64,000 bases of DNA from Blastopirellula sediminis (GTDB lineage: Bacteria; Planctomycetota; Planctomycetia; Pirellulales; Pirellulaceae), in assembly GCF_020966755.1 (NCBI RefSeq), contig NZ_JAJKFT010000004.1, positions 1,116,001 to 1,180,000 of the forward strand, written 5' to 3'. The position numbers were made by a program, and so were the translations under genes. The notes under the pieces are model-generated. The model made no database searches. It was not told the origin of the DNA and was given only the letters and a program-made list of their open reading frames with translations. This document shows, one piece after another, positions 18,559 through 27,278 of the stretch (its first letter is position 1; every line of letters starts with the position of its first letter).

Positions 18559-18820
18559 GGGGTGTCATTCTCAATGTGGGGGAAGGCTTCACGCGGCGTC
18601 TTGCGTCTGTCGTCATTACATATCTGACAGATTGCGTGTTCTTCCTAAGTTACGTATTTGTGTGTTGGTTATTCGTTAATACCCGAGTAATCAAAATTCC
18701 CGGCACATGGGGGGCGAATTGTGAAAAAACAACGCTCCGCGCCGCGTGAAGTTTTGACTTCCGGCCAAGGCGCGGCCAAGGGGAACGACCCAACTTGAGC
18801 ATCGCTAGGCGATACTGGGA

Positions 18821-18848
18821 TTGAATTTAGGGCGCGTCCCCCTACAAT
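18821..18848 (+). promoter_or_regulatory. Sigma70-type promoter for the PpiD-like gene
   Basis: TTGAAT (18821-18826), a 16-base spacer and TACAAT (18843-18848), about 113 bases before the ATG at 18961. The gap 18559-18960 between topA and this gene is otherwise A/T-richer than its surroundings near 18600-18720 and contains no gene that I can support. Confidence 0.5.
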
Positions 18849-18960
18849 CGGTCGAATTCGTCCGCGAGCCTGAGCCGCAGCAAACCAATAATGCGTCTGG
18901 TATCGCGATGTCAAGAGGTGACGCTGGCGCCAGAAGCGCCGGTGTTAAGGATTGGAACCT

Positions 18961-21393
18961 ATGCGCAACCCGTTTCATTTCTTCCGTAAAAATCAAAAAG
19001 CCCTGCTGGCTGTCTTCGGCGTCTTGCTGATGATCGTCTTCACCATTGGTGGCGTCATCACCAGCTTTTTTCCGCAGCGTGCCGCCTATGAAGAGCAGGA
19101 CAAAACCGTCGTCAAGATTGACGGCAATCCGCTGACCGCGCCGGAGATTGATCGGCTGCGAGCCGATGCGAGCCTAGTCTCGTTGATCACCGGATTGGCG
19201 ATGGCCCGCACGCAGGAAGTGGGCGGTTTTCCGAATCCGCCGGCTCCGCCGATTTCGGGTTTGCGTTTTCAACCGGCCTCGGGTCCGAATTCGCCCGGCG
19301 GTCCGGTTCGCGAAGAAATCTCGACCCGTCAGGTCATCACCGACCATCTCTTCTCGCTGGAAGGGGACCGCTTGGGAATCGCGATCAGCGACGACATGGT
19401 TCGCGAGTTCATGACCTCGGTCACCGGCGGGATCATCACCCCGGATCAATACAACGAACTGCTGACGCAGGCCGTGGGTAACGAGGGGCAGATCACCTAC
19501 GACCAGATGTTCGAGATGTTCCGTCGTGCGATCCAGGTGCAGAAGACGAAGCGTCTGCTCTTGGAAGGGATCAGCACTGCGACTCCGGCGACCGCGTGGG
19601 TCAACTATCGCAACTTGAATCGCACGATCGACGTGCAACTCTACCCGGTCAAGACCTCCGACTACTTGTCGAAGGTGACGCAAAAGCCGAGCGACGCCGA
19701 ACTGCGTAAGCTGTTCAACAAATACAACGACCAGATCCGCAATCCGCAGACCGGCGATCCCGGCTTCCTGCAATTGGACAAAGCGGCGGTCGCCTTCGTG
19801 AAGGCCGACTACAACAAGTTCCTGGAAGCGGAATTGGCGAAGATCTCTGACGAGCAAGTCAAAGAATTCTACGAAGCGAACAAGGACAGCAGCTTCCGCA
19901 AGCCGATCACCGACGCCGAAACGCCGCTGGGCCAACCGGCCGCCGAACCGGCGACCGAAGAAAAGCCGGCGGAAGAGGCCAAGATGGAAGCTCCGGCGAC
20001 CGAAGAAAAGCCGGCGGCCGAAGCTCCGATGACCGAGAAACCGGCTGCGGAAGAAAAGCCTGCCGCTGAAGAAAAACCGGCGACCGAAACTCCGGCGGAA
20101 GAGAAACCCGCTACCGAAGAGAAGCCGGCCGAAGAAAAACCGGCCGCGGAAGAATCGAGCTTCCTCAGCCGTGGTCCGGAAGCGATGCTCGTCGCGTTCC
20201 AGGACGAAACGCCCGCAGAAGAGGACAAACCGGCCGAAGAAAAGCCGGCGACCGAAGCTCCGAAGACCGAAACCCCGGCGACCGAAACCCCGGCGACGGA
20301 AACTCCGGCGACGGAGCCGAAGAAGGAAGAAGCCCCCGCGGCCGAAATGAAGCCGATGGGTGAAGCGGCCGCTCCGATGGGCGAAACGCCGGCTGCCGAA
20401 CAGCCGCCGGTCGAATACCGTCCGCTGGATGAAGTCAAAGATCAGATCAAAACGTCGATCGCTCGCCCCTTGGCTCAGGCCGCGGTGAAGACGGCGCTGC
20501 AAAACGTGGCTGACATTTTGCAGCGTGAATACGACGACAACTTCTACGCCGACGTGCAGGAAGCGAACCCGTTCAAAAAGCTCGACCTGAAGAAGCTCGC
20601 GCAAGAAAACGGCCTTGAATTCGGTGAGATCCCGCTGATGGATTACCTGGCGGCGATGGAGTCGCCGTACGGTCAGATCTCGCACGCCGAGTTCAGCTTC
20701 AATCCGCAACAGGGCGGTCTGCAGCGGAACGATCAGCGGTTCATTGACGCGATCTTCGGTACGAAGTCGCAGCTCTACAGCCCGCAAGAATTTCCTGGTC
20801 CGAGCTCGGCCAGTATGTTCTCGATGCCGGCTGATCAGCAGTTCGTCTTCTGGAAGACCGACGAAAAGAAAGGCTTCGTGCCGACGTTTGAAGACGTGAA
20901 AGATCAAGTGCTCGACGCTTGGAAAGAGCAGCAAGCGGCGAAGTTGGCCGACGCCGAAGCGGAAAAAATCGCCGAATCCGCGAAGGGTGACGCTCCGCTG
21001 AACGAAGTCGTTCCGGCCAAAGACGCGGTAATCGTCGCCGACAACATCACCTACTACCAGGAAATTCGCCAACCGGGACAATACCTCCCGGCCGAAATCC
21101 CCGGCGTCGAAAAGACCGGCATCGAAACGCTCGACGCGGTCTTCGCCTCGCCGGTCGGTAAGACCTTCGTCGTGCCGAACGCCGACAAGTCGGTCTGGTA
21201 CGTCGCTCGCGTCACCGGCGAACGAAAGACTGAAGCCGAACTTCGCGACCAGCTGAAGTCGGAAATGAACGGCGAGTACCCGTTCAGCGTCGTCTACCTG
21301 GAAGGGATGCGTTCGCAAATCCGCTGGGGCGAAGTGCAAGACGACCTGTTCGAGCGATTCAACGTCCAGTGGCAAATGATTCCGGAGAACTAA
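18961..21393 (+). CDS. PpiD/SurA-like membrane-anchored periplasmic folding protein
   Basis: 810 aa. One N-terminal transmembrane segment (LLAVFGVLLMIVFTIGGVITSFF, residues 13-36) and a large periplasmic part. Residues about 40-290 resemble the SurA_N_3 chaperone region of PpiD (VVKIDGNPLTAPEIDRLR, STRQVITDHLFSLEGDRLGI, ELRKLFNKYNDQI). About residues 315-480 is a low-complexity insert of repeated EEKPA/ETPAT units. The C-terminal third (LDEVKDQIKTSIARPLAQ, FEDVKDQVLDAWKEQQAAKLA) has the helical pattern following PpiC domains, but I see no clear parvulin active site. Probable outer-membrane protein chaperone. The start is chosen by AAGGA at 18947-18951. A strong terminator follows. Confidence 0.75.
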   Translation: MRNPFHFFRKNQKALLAVFGVLLMIVFTIGGVITSFFPQRAAYEEQDKTVVKIDGNPLTAPEIDRLRADASLVSLITGLAMARTQEVGGFPNPPAPPISGLRFQPASGPNSPGGPVREEISTRQVITDHLFSLEGDRLGIAISDDMVREFMTSVTGGIITPDQYNELLTQAVGNEGQITYDQMFEMFRRAIQVQKTKRLLLEGISTATPATAWVNYRNLNRTIDVQLYPVKTSDYLSKVTQKPSDAELRKLFNKYNDQIRNPQTGDPGFLQLDKAAVAFVKADYNKFLEAELAKISDEQVKEFYEANKDSSFRKPITDAETPLGQPAAEPATEEKPAEEAKMEAPATEEKPAAEAPMTEKPAAEEKPAAEEKPATETPAEEKPATEEKPAEEKPAAEESSFLSRGPEAMLVAFQDETPAEEDKPAEEKPATEAPKTETPATETPATETPATEPKKEEAPAAEMKPMGEAAAPMGETPAAEQPPVEYRPLDEVKDQIKTSIARPLAQAAVKTALQNVADILQREYDDNFYADVQEANPFKKLDLKKLAQENGLEFGEIPLMDYLAAMESPYGQISHAEFSFNPQQGGLQRNDQRFIDAIFGTKSQLYSPQEFPGPSSASMFSMPADQQFVFWKTDEKKGFVPTFEDVKDQVLDAWKEQQAAKLADAEAEKIAESAKGDAPLNEVVPAKDAVIVADNITYYQEIRQPGQYLPAEIPGVEKTGIETLDAVFASPVGKTFVVPNADKSVWYVARVTGERKTEAELRDQLKSEMNGEYPFSVVYLEGMRSQIRWGEVQDDLFERFNVQWQMIPEN

Positions 21394-21420
21394 TCCGGGA
21401 CCTGGCAGCTAAAAATAAGA

Positions 21421-21451
21421 AAGAGCCGGCGAGCGATTGCCGGCTCTTTTT
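21421..21451 (+). terminator. Rho-independent terminator after the PpiD-like gene
   Basis: Stem AAGAGCCGGC (21421-21430) with GCCGGCTCTT (21439-21448), an eight-base loop and a T-run; 28 bases after the stop codon. Confidence 0.85.
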
Positions 21452-21485
21452 GCTTCTTGTTCTTCGACGTATGCGAGGCCGTGCA

Positions 21486-21630
21486 ATACTAGCCCGAGGC
21501 GCGAGCCGAGGGAATGCATTGGGAAATGTCGAATGACGAAATCAGAATGTCGAACGCTTTAACATTCTGGCTGCGACAATCATTGTTTACTTGCGAGCGC
21601 ATTCCCTCGGCTCGCGCCTCGGGCTAGTAT
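21486..21630. repeat. Long inverted repeat, perfect 32-bp arms
   Basis: Left arm 21486-21517 begins ATACTAGCCCGAGGCGCGAG and ends GGGAATGC; the right arm 21599-21630 is its exact reverse complement. The 81-base middle is A/T-richer and contains ATGTCGAATGACGAAAT-type sequence. Related pairs are at 25866-26032 and 56263-56412, and single arms at 5256 and 6526. It lies between convergent genes, so it may be a non-autonomous mobile or REP-like element. Confidence 0.75.
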
Positions 21631-21652
21631 CGGCGCACGGCGTGACTTGCGC

Positions 21653-21686
21653 AAAAAAAGAGCCGATCCAACAGGACCGGCTCTTT
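21653..21686 (-). terminator. Rho-independent terminator after glgB
   Basis: Read on the minus strand: AAAGAGCCGGTCC, loop TGTT, GGATCGGCTCTTT followed by more T. It starts 27 bases beyond the glgB stop. Confidence 0.75.
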
Positions 21687-21712
21687 CGTCGTTCGATTTG
21701 TCGGCGTTCGCC

Positions 21713-23920
21713 TTAGCAGGGCTTCACCACCACGCAGGCCAGCGGCGGGATGTCCAACATGATCGAGTTGTCGCGGCCGTTCCATTGGACCGGGGCCGAT
21801 TCCAGCTCGTCGATGTTGATGACGTTACTGCCGGCGTAGCGAGCGTTGTCGGAGTTGAAGATCTCGCGATACGATCCGGCCTGCGGCACGCCGATGCGGT
21901 AGCCGTTGTAGACGACCGGAGTGAAGTTGCAGATCGTGATTGTGAAGTCGCTCGGATCTTTTCCTTTGCGGACGTAGGCGACGACGCTGGCTTCCCAGTT
22001 ATCGCAGTCGATCCACTCGAAGCCGTCTCCCTTGAAGTCGACCTGGTGCAGCGACGACTCGTGGCGGTACATCGCGTTCAAGTCCGAGATCAACTGCTGA
22101 ACGCCCTTGTGCGATTCCCACTCGAGCAGGTCCCATTGCAGTTCGCCGTTGGCGTTCCACTCGTTCCACTGGGCGATTTCGCCCCCCATGAACAACAGCT
22201 TCTTGCCAGGATGGCTCCACATGTACGAGTAGAGCAATCGCAGGTTGGCGAATCGCTGCCACAGGTCGCCCGGCATTTGATCGAGCAGCGAACCTTTGCC
22301 GTGCACCACTTCGTCATGCGACAAGGGCAAGCAGAAGTTTTCGGTGAACGCGTAGATCAAGCTGAAGGTCAGTTCGCCGTGGTGGAACTTGCGGTGAATC
22401 GGATCTTTCCGCATGTAGCGGAGGGTATCGTTCATCCAGCCCATATTCCACTTCAGGCTGAAGCCGAGACCGCCGGTCGAGGTCGGGTGCGAAACGCCGC
22501 CCCACGCGGTCGACTCTTCGGCGATGGTCAGGATGCCTGGGTATTGCAGGTGAGCTTGTTCGTTAAACTCGCGGAGGAACGAGATCGCTTCGATGTTCTC
22601 GCGACCGCCGTACTGATTCGGGACCCACTCGTCATGCTTGCGGCTGTAGTCCAGATACAGCATTGAAGCGACGGCGTCGACGCGGAGACCGTCGATGTGG
22701 AACTTGTCGAACCAGAAGAGCGCGTTCGAGATCAGGAAGTTTTTGACCTCGTTGCGGCCGTAGTTGAAGATCAGCGTTCCCCAGTCGGGATGTTCGCCCT
22801 TGCGGGGATCGTCATGTTCGTACAGCGCCGTGCCGTCGAACTGACGCAGACCGTGATCGTCTTTGGGGAAGTGAGCCGGCACCCAGTCGATGATCACGCC
22901 CAAGCCATGCTTGTGGCAGTAATCGACGAAGTACATGAAGTCTTCCGGCGTGCCGTAACGGCTGGTCGCGGCGAAGTAGCCGACCGCCTGGTAGCCCCAG
23001 CTGCCGGTGAACGGATGCTCGGAAATCGGCATCAGCTCAATGTGGGTGAAGTTCTGCTCTAGGCAGTATTCGACCAACTGGTGAGCCAAATCGCGATAGT
23101 TGTACCAGCCCGACTTCGATTCGCTGTTCCACTTCCAGCTGCCGAGGTGAACCTCGTAGACCGAGATCGGTCGTTCCAGCTGGTTTTGTTCGGCGCGGCG
23201 AGCCATGTATTCGGCGTCGTCCCACGTGTAGGTCGACAAGTCCGAGACGATGTTCGCCGTGCGCGGCGGAACTTCGGCGGCGAACGCATAGGGATCGCAC
23301 TTGTCGACGGTCCGGTCATGCTGATTTACGCGGTACTTGTACTGCACGCCCGCCGTCAGATCGGGGATGAAAAGCTCCCAGATGCCGCTGGAGCCGAGCC
23401 GGCGCATCGGATGGACGCGGCCGTCCCATTTGTTGAATTGGCCGACGACGGCGACGCTCTTGGCGTTCGGAGCCCAGACGGCGAAGTTCACGCCGCTGAC
23501 GCCGTTCACCGTGCGCAACTGGGCGCCGAGTTTGTCGTACGACTTCCAGTGGGCGCCTTCGCCCAACAGGTAGAGATCGTAGTCGCTGAAGTAGGAAGGA
23601 AACGCGTAGGGGTCTCGGACTGAGTTCATCTGGCCGCTCTGGTCACTGGTGCGCAATTGATATTGTCCCGACTTCATGATTTCATCCTCTGGACAAATCG
23701 CCTCGAACAAACCGCTCGGATGGATCCGCCGCATGGGCATGCTGTTATTATGACCTGGATGGAACACCCATGCTTGCTCCGAATCGGGCAAGTAGGCCCG
23801 AACGGCGATCGCAGGTTCACCACGGTGCTCGACTTGATGGGGACCAAGAATGCGGAACGGGTCCTCCGAACGGCATTCAATTAAAGCCCCCATGTTATCT
23901 AATGTAACATTCGTCCGCAC
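21713..23920 (-). CDS. glgB: 1,4-alpha-glucan branching enzyme
   Basis: Forms alpha-1,6 branches in glycogen; 735 aa, the full length of bacterial GlgB. An N-terminal CBM48 domain (FAVWAPNAKSVAVVGQFNKWDG) is followed by the GH13 barrel. Active-site blocks: nucleophile Asp in HIDGLRVDAVASMLYLDY, acid Glu in LTIAEESTAWGGVS, and the third Asp in LPLSHDEVVHGKGSL. The GTG at 23920 is chosen because GAGGAG precedes it at six to seven bases; an ATG at 23893 is the alternative. No other glycogen gene is nearby. It is transcribed toward the terminator at 21653-21686. Confidence 0.95.
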   Translation of the reverse strand: MRTNVTLDNMGALIECRSEDPFRILGPHQVEHRGEPAIAVRAYLPDSEQAWVFHPGHNNSMPMRRIHPSGLFEAICPEDEIMKSGQYQLRTSDQSGQMNSVRDPYAFPSYFSDYDLYLLGEGAHWKSYDKLGAQLRTVNGVSGVNFAVWAPNAKSVAVVGQFNKWDGRVHPMRRLGSSGIWELFIPDLTAGVQYKYRVNQHDRTVDKCDPYAFAAEVPPRTANIVSDLSTYTWDDAEYMARRAEQNQLERPISVYEVHLGSWKWNSESKSGWYNYRDLAHQLVEYCLEQNFTHIELMPISEHPFTGSWGYQAVGYFAATSRYGTPEDFMYFVDYCHKHGLGVIIDWVPAHFPKDDHGLRQFDGTALYEHDDPRKGEHPDWGTLIFNYGRNEVKNFLISNALFWFDKFHIDGLRVDAVASMLYLDYSRKHDEWVPNQYGGRENIEAISFLREFNEQAHLQYPGILTIAEESTAWGGVSHPTSTGGLGFSLKWNMGWMNDTLRYMRKDPIHRKFHHGELTFSLIYAFTENFCLPLSHDEVVHGKGSLLDQMPGDLWQRFANLRLLYSYMWSHPGKKLLFMGGEIAQWNEWNANGELQWDLLEWESHKGVQQLISDLNAMYRHESSLHQVDFKGDGFEWIDCDNWEASVVAYVRKGKDPSDFTITICNFTPVVYNGYRIGVPQAGSYREIFNSDNARYAGSNVINIDELESAPVQWNGRDNSIMLDIPPLACVVVKPC

Positions 23921-23980
23921 GCGCTTCTCCTCAGTGATTTTGTGTTCAGTAGGGGGGATAATAAATACCGCGATAGGAAA

Positions 23981-24493
23981 TCAGCCCGCGGCGGCTGTAA
24001 GTTCTTGATCTTCAATGCGAATCGTGCGCCGGTTGCGACGCTGGCCAAAATGTGTTCGCTCGACTGGCAATTGGTCGTCGTCATGCTCCTCGGCGTCGAT
24101 CGCCTCGAACCGCCAAGGGCGACAATCAACCCGGTGAAATTGCATCGCTTGGGCGATGCGCTGCCATAGATCAGCGTCGCGAACCGGGGCCAAGCGGCCG
24201 AACCGTTCCCAGCGGAAGCCCGACTCGCGCCAGACCGACAAGCCGTAGCGGAATCCGCGGCTGACGTAGCGCGAAGGAGTGAGCAGGGTGACGCGAGATG
24301 GCTCTGGAAGCGCTTCTAGTCCGCGGACGACCGACAAGAGGGCCAACCGATCACGATCGCGCCAAGTTTCCTCTCCCGAGGCGACAAGACGTTCCGATTG
24401 GCCAACGCATTCCAGGACGAATCGCCAGGTGCCGCCGTAGGGGCTATCGGCCGATTCGCAAAATAACAGGTAAAGGGGAGTCGATTCGTTCAT
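23981..24493 (-). CDS. RNase HI-like protein lacking catalytic acids
   Basis: 170 aa with the RNase HI fold pattern but not its chemistry. Aligned by eye with Escherichia coli RNase HI: LYLLFCESADSPYGGTW matches the FTDGSCLGNPGPGGY strand with the first Asp missing; RLALLSVVRGLEAL matches MELMAAIVALEAL with Ala51 in place of Glu48; LLTPSRYVSRG matches LSTDSQYVRQG with Pro73 in place of Asp70; LAPVRDADLWQRIAQAM matches the PVKNVDLWQRLDAAL block. The C-terminal His/Asp loop is replaced by a charged basic tail. Probably a nucleic-acid-binding or structural paralogue, not a nuclease. The ATG at 24493 is preferred; a TTG at 24547 would add 18 residues. It reads toward glgB. Confidence 0.65.
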   Translation of the reverse strand: MNESTPLYLLFCESADSPYGGTWRFVLECVGQSERLVASGEETWRDRDRLALLSVVRGLEALPEPSRVTLLTPSRYVSRGFRYGLSVWRESGFRWERFGRLAPVRDADLWQRIAQAMQFHRVDCRPWRFEAIDAEEHDDDQLPVERTHFGQRRNRRTIRIEDQELTAAAG

Positions 24494-24806
24494 CGCGGCA
24501 TTCAGGTGGCGACTGCTGGATTGGTAAATCCGCTCCGTCCCCGACAATCTGACGATTGCTCGTCAAATGCTAGCTTTCCTTGCCCGCACGGTTTGCTTAT
24601 CGGCAATCCAAACCTAAACTCCCCAGTTTATCCTGCGTGAAAACTTCACCTTCTTGGCACATTTTCAAGAATTGGGGGCGTTTGGTTCGCCGCTGACGCT
24701 GCAAAGTGCCTGTCCGCTTCTGCTCGCTCGTAGCAATTCCAGGACTGGATTGCTAGAATCTGGCTGAATCTCCTGTTCAATAATCACCACCTTTGGGCCT
24801 CCGTCG
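24494..24806. other. Divergent intergenic region
   Basis: No gene seen. It contains a perfect 7-bp inverted repeat, TAGCAAT (24731-24737) and ATTGCTA (24749-24755), about 50 bases upstream of the micro-protein start; a TAGAAT at 24754-24759 could be a -10 box. Nothing else is recognisable. Confidence 0.3.
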
Positions 24807-24932
24807 ATGGATTTGATCGCGCACATTACGAATCACGAATTCCCCACTGTTTTGGTCGCTCTGGCGAGCGGCATCATGATCGGAACGGTTTTGACTTGGG
24901 CGACGATGCGTTTTTGGGGACGCGGCCGATAG
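24807..24932 (+). CDS. Single-span micro-protein next to acyl carrier protein
   Basis: 41 residues, ATG to TAG: a short polar N-terminus (MDLIAHITNHEFP), one hydrophobic helix (TVLVALASGIMIGTVLTWATM) and a basic end (RFWGRGR), so the tail probably faces the cytoplasm. It ends 29 bases before the ACP-like gene on the same strand. No ribosome-binding site is obvious. No family is recognised; support is the coherent membrane-protein pattern and its position. Confidence 0.45.
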   Translation: MDLIAHITNHEFPTVLVALASGIMIGTVLTWATMRFWGRGR

Positions 24933-24961
24933 ACGCTTCACTCGACTAACTTGCGGAGGGG

Positions 24962-25222
24962 ATGATGGGGACCGAAGCAAACTCACCGCCGCCTGAAGTT
25001 TTCACGTGGCTGCGCAAGGAAATCGCGGAACGACGTCAGATTCGGATCGACTTGATCCAGCCTGAGAGTTCCTTGGCCGAAGATTTGATTCCTGACTCGT
25101 TCGAATTGATCGAGTTGGCGACCGCCGTCGAGCAACATTTCGGCGTGCGGATCGACTTCGATGAAGTCGCCGACATTGATACGCTTGGCGACTTCAGCGC
25201 CTTGATCGAAAGCAAACGCTAA
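24962..25222 (+). CDS. Acyl carrier protein-like (phosphopantetheine-binding) protein
   Basis: 86 aa, PP-binding domain. The attachment serine is Ser46 in [20 protein letters not shown], where the usual DSL reads DSF. The acidic helix II ([11 protein letters not shown]) and [16 protein letters not shown] match the ACP fold. Ahead of it is a 15-residue extension. GGAGG at 24955-24959 sits just before tandem ATGs at 24962 and 24965; the second has better spacing. This is a specialised ACP, perhaps serving the acyl-assembly genes at 28.9-39.7 kb, but that is inference. It would be activated by AcpS. Confidence 0.8.
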   Translation: MMGTEANSPPPEVFTWLRKEIAERRQIRIDLIQPESSLAEDLIPDSFELIELATAVEQHFGVRIDFDEVADIDTLGDFSALIESKR

Positions 25223-25254
25223 GTCTCTCTCCCTCTCCCAACGCGACGAACAAC

Positions 25255-25842
25255 ATGCCTGCGAAAAAAATCTTGATGCTGGTCGGCGACTTCGTGGAAG
25301 ACTACGAAGTGATGGTGCCGTTTCAGATGTTGCTGATGGTCGGCCACCAGGTCGATGCGGTTTGCCCTGATAAGAAAGCGGGCGAATCGGTCGCTACGGC
25401 GATTCACGATTTTGTCGGCTATCAGACTTACATCGAAAAGCAGGGGCACAACTTCACGCTGAACGCGACGTTCAGCGAGATCGACCCGGCCAGCTACGAC
25501 GCGCTGGTCATCCCCGGTGGTCGCGCTCCGGAGTACCTGCGGCTTAATCCCCGTGTGATCGAGATCGTGCAGCACTTCGCCAAGGCGGACAAGCCGATCG
25601 CTTCGCTCTGTCACGGACCGCAAATCCTGGCGGCGGCTGGCGTCCTCGACGGCAAGTCATGCAGCTGCTACCCGGCGGTCTCGCCCGAAGTGTCGCTCAG
25701 CGGCGGGACGTTCGTACCGGCGAGCGAAGGCTATGACAACGCACATGTCGACGGCAATCTGGTTACCGCGCCCGCCTGGCCGGCTCACCCGGCGTGGATC
25801 CGAGCTTTCTTGGAAGTGCTCGGGACGAAGATCACGCTGTAG
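25255..25842 (+). CDS. DJ-1/PfpI family protein
   Basis: 195 aa, class I glutamine amidotransferase-like fold. The nucleophile elbow is [13 protein letters not shown] (Cys near residue 122) with the conserved Glu in FVEDYEV (near residue 15) and the GGRAPEYLR strand. C-terminal [21 protein letters not shown] is typical of PfpI/YhbO-type proteins, which act as stress chaperones, glyoxalases or deglycase-like enzymes. The exact reaction cannot be predicted. It begins 33 bases after the ACP-like gene, so the two may share a transcript. Confidence 0.85.
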   Translation: MPAKKILMLVGDFVEDYEVMVPFQMLLMVGHQVDAVCPDKKAGESVATAIHDFVGYQTYIEKQGHNFTLNATFSEIDPASYDALVIPGGRAPEYLRLNPRVIEIVQHFAKADKPIASLCHGPQILAAAGVLDGKSCSCYPAVSPEVSLSGGTFVPASEGYDNAHVDGNLVTAPAWPAHPAWIRAFLEVLGTKITL

Positions 25843-25865
25843 CCGGCGAAGGTCCCAACCCAAAC

Positions 25866-26032
25866 ATTAGCCCGAGGCGCGAGCCGAGGGAATGCGTTGG
25901 GAAATGTCGAATGACTAATGACTATTGTCTAATGCTGAGAACCTCCTCTCATTCATTAGGCCTTAGTCATTAGGCCTTAGTCATTTGCTTGCTTGCGACC
26001 GCTTTCCCTCGGCTCGCGCCTCGGGCTAGTAT
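25866..26032. repeat. Long inverted repeat, about 30-bp arms
   Basis: Left arm 25866-25896 (ATTAGCCCGAGGCGCGAGCC..GGGAATGCG) and right arm ending at 26032, with one or two mismatches (CTTTCCC instead of CATTCCC). The middle contains short direct repeats of TTAGTCATTAGGCC type. Same family as 21486-21630; again between two convergent genes. Confidence 0.7.
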
Positions 26033-26060
26033 TGCGGTTGGCATTTGGCGCCGCGTTGTT

Positions 26061-27278
26061 CTAGACCGCGTTGCGGAGCGGCATTTTGCCGCTGGGCGCC
26101 GTGGCGAGCTGCTCTAGGCAATACTGCCAGTTCGCTGGGCTGCCGGGCGTGATGCGTCCCAAGACGCGGGCCGCTTTCGATCCGGTCAGCATCGTCACGT
26201 CGGCCGGAAAGCGTTCGAGGAACGAGAAGGCCAGTAGTGCGGCGACGGCGGGGCCGTGAATGCGGGGGCTCCAGCCGAGATCTAGCGCCGTTTCGACCGT
26301 CAGCTCGGTTCGATCCCGAATCTTGTCGGCGATCTCGTCGACGCCAAGCGGTTCGCCTAGCAGCACAATTCGCTGAGCCGCAGCCGAGGTCGGCAAATCG
26401 GCTTGGATCGCGTGTGCGACTTGTTCTTGCCAGAAGCGGCGCAACAGCGCTTCTCCCTGGCTTTCGTCAACGCGCCCATCCGCTGCGGCGGCGAAAGGAG
26501 CGAGATCAAACAGATCGGGACGCCAGATCGGCGTTTGATAGAGCGATTCGATTTCGCGCCAAGCGCTGAGAACCGCTTCGAATTTGCTTTTGCCGGCGGC
26601 GGCCGGTTGAATCTGTTCTAGCTGGTCCTGAAGCAAGCGACCCGGCGCAACCGGCGACCAGTAGATCGCCGGAATCTCGACGCCGACGCGCCGCGGCGGA
26701 ATGAAATAGGCGTCGACCGTTTCGTCAAACGTGACCGCGATCGTCGGGCGGCCGGCGCTGGACCATTGCGGCGGCGAGAACAAGAGCCAGAGCGGCAGCG
26801 CATCGAGCGGACCGCCGGTTCCGCCGGCGGCGATGTTTCGTTCCGCGAAGGCGTCGATGACCGTCGCGCCGGTCGCTTCGGCGACCAGTTCCGGTGCGCC
26901 GATCGTTTCGGGCGCCCAAGCTTCGCCCAGCGGACGCCAGGCGGTTGGCCCCGACAAGCCGACGGCAACTTGTCGTGCATCAAGATCGACCTCGTGGAGC
27001 AGTCGTTCGACGACGACTGTTTGCAGTTCGGCGATTTGCCGCGAGAGTTCAACCCGTTCGCTCGGCGAAATTGGTTCGCCATGCAGATGTTGGCGCAGCG
27101 TGATCGCGATCGGCTTCGGCAGTTCGACGTAGCCTTCGCTGACGACTTCGACGGTCGCTTCCAAGCCGCGGCCGCGCGTGGCGATCACCACGCCGTCAAC
27201 CGTTTCAGCGCGCAGCCCTACGGCTGCGCCGAGAAACCAGCGACGTCGTTCGAGCGAGATGGCTGCGTCCGATCTCAC
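26061..27278 (-). CDS. Divergent anhydro-N-acetylmuramic acid kinase (AnmK)-like protein
   Basis: 405 aa. The order of blocks suggests the AnmK branch of the ASKHA kinases: an N-terminal strand followed by TVDGVVIATRG where AnmK has SGTSLDGVD; ELSRQIAELQTVVVERLL; NIAAGGTGGPLDALPLWLL, matching the VAAGGQGAPL core motif of AnmK; and AALLAFSFLERFPADVTMLTG-type helices near the end. The canonical SGTSLDG nucleotide loop is not preserved, so the activity or substrate may differ. The GTG start at 27278 is preceded by AAGGGGCGG. Alternatively a pseudokinase. Reads toward the inverted repeat at 25866-26032. Confidence 0.55.
   Translation of the reverse strand: MRSDAAISLERRRWFLGAAVGLRAETVDGVVIATRGRGLEATVEVVSEGYVELPKPIAITLRQHLHGEPISPSERVELSRQIAELQTVVVERLLHEVDLDARQVAVGLSGPTAWRPLGEAWAPETIGAPELVAEATGATVIDAFAERNIAAGGTGGPLDALPLWLLFSPPQWSSAGRPTIAVTFDETVDAYFIPPRRVGVEIPAIYWSPVAPGRLLQDQLEQIQPAAAGKSKFEAVLSAWREIESLYQTPIWRPDLFDLAPFAAAADGRVDESQGEALLRRFWQEQVAHAIQADLPTSAAAQRIVLLGEPLGVDEIADKIRDRTELTVETALDLGWSPRIHGPAVAALLAFSFLERFPADVTMLTGSKAARVLGRITPGSPANWQYCLEQLATAPSGKMPLRNAV

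Noticed and set aside
19174-21375. 733-codon antisense frame opposite the PpiD-like gene
   Set aside because: The FFGRRLF-type repeats simply mirror the EEKPA-encoding DNA repeats of the real gene.
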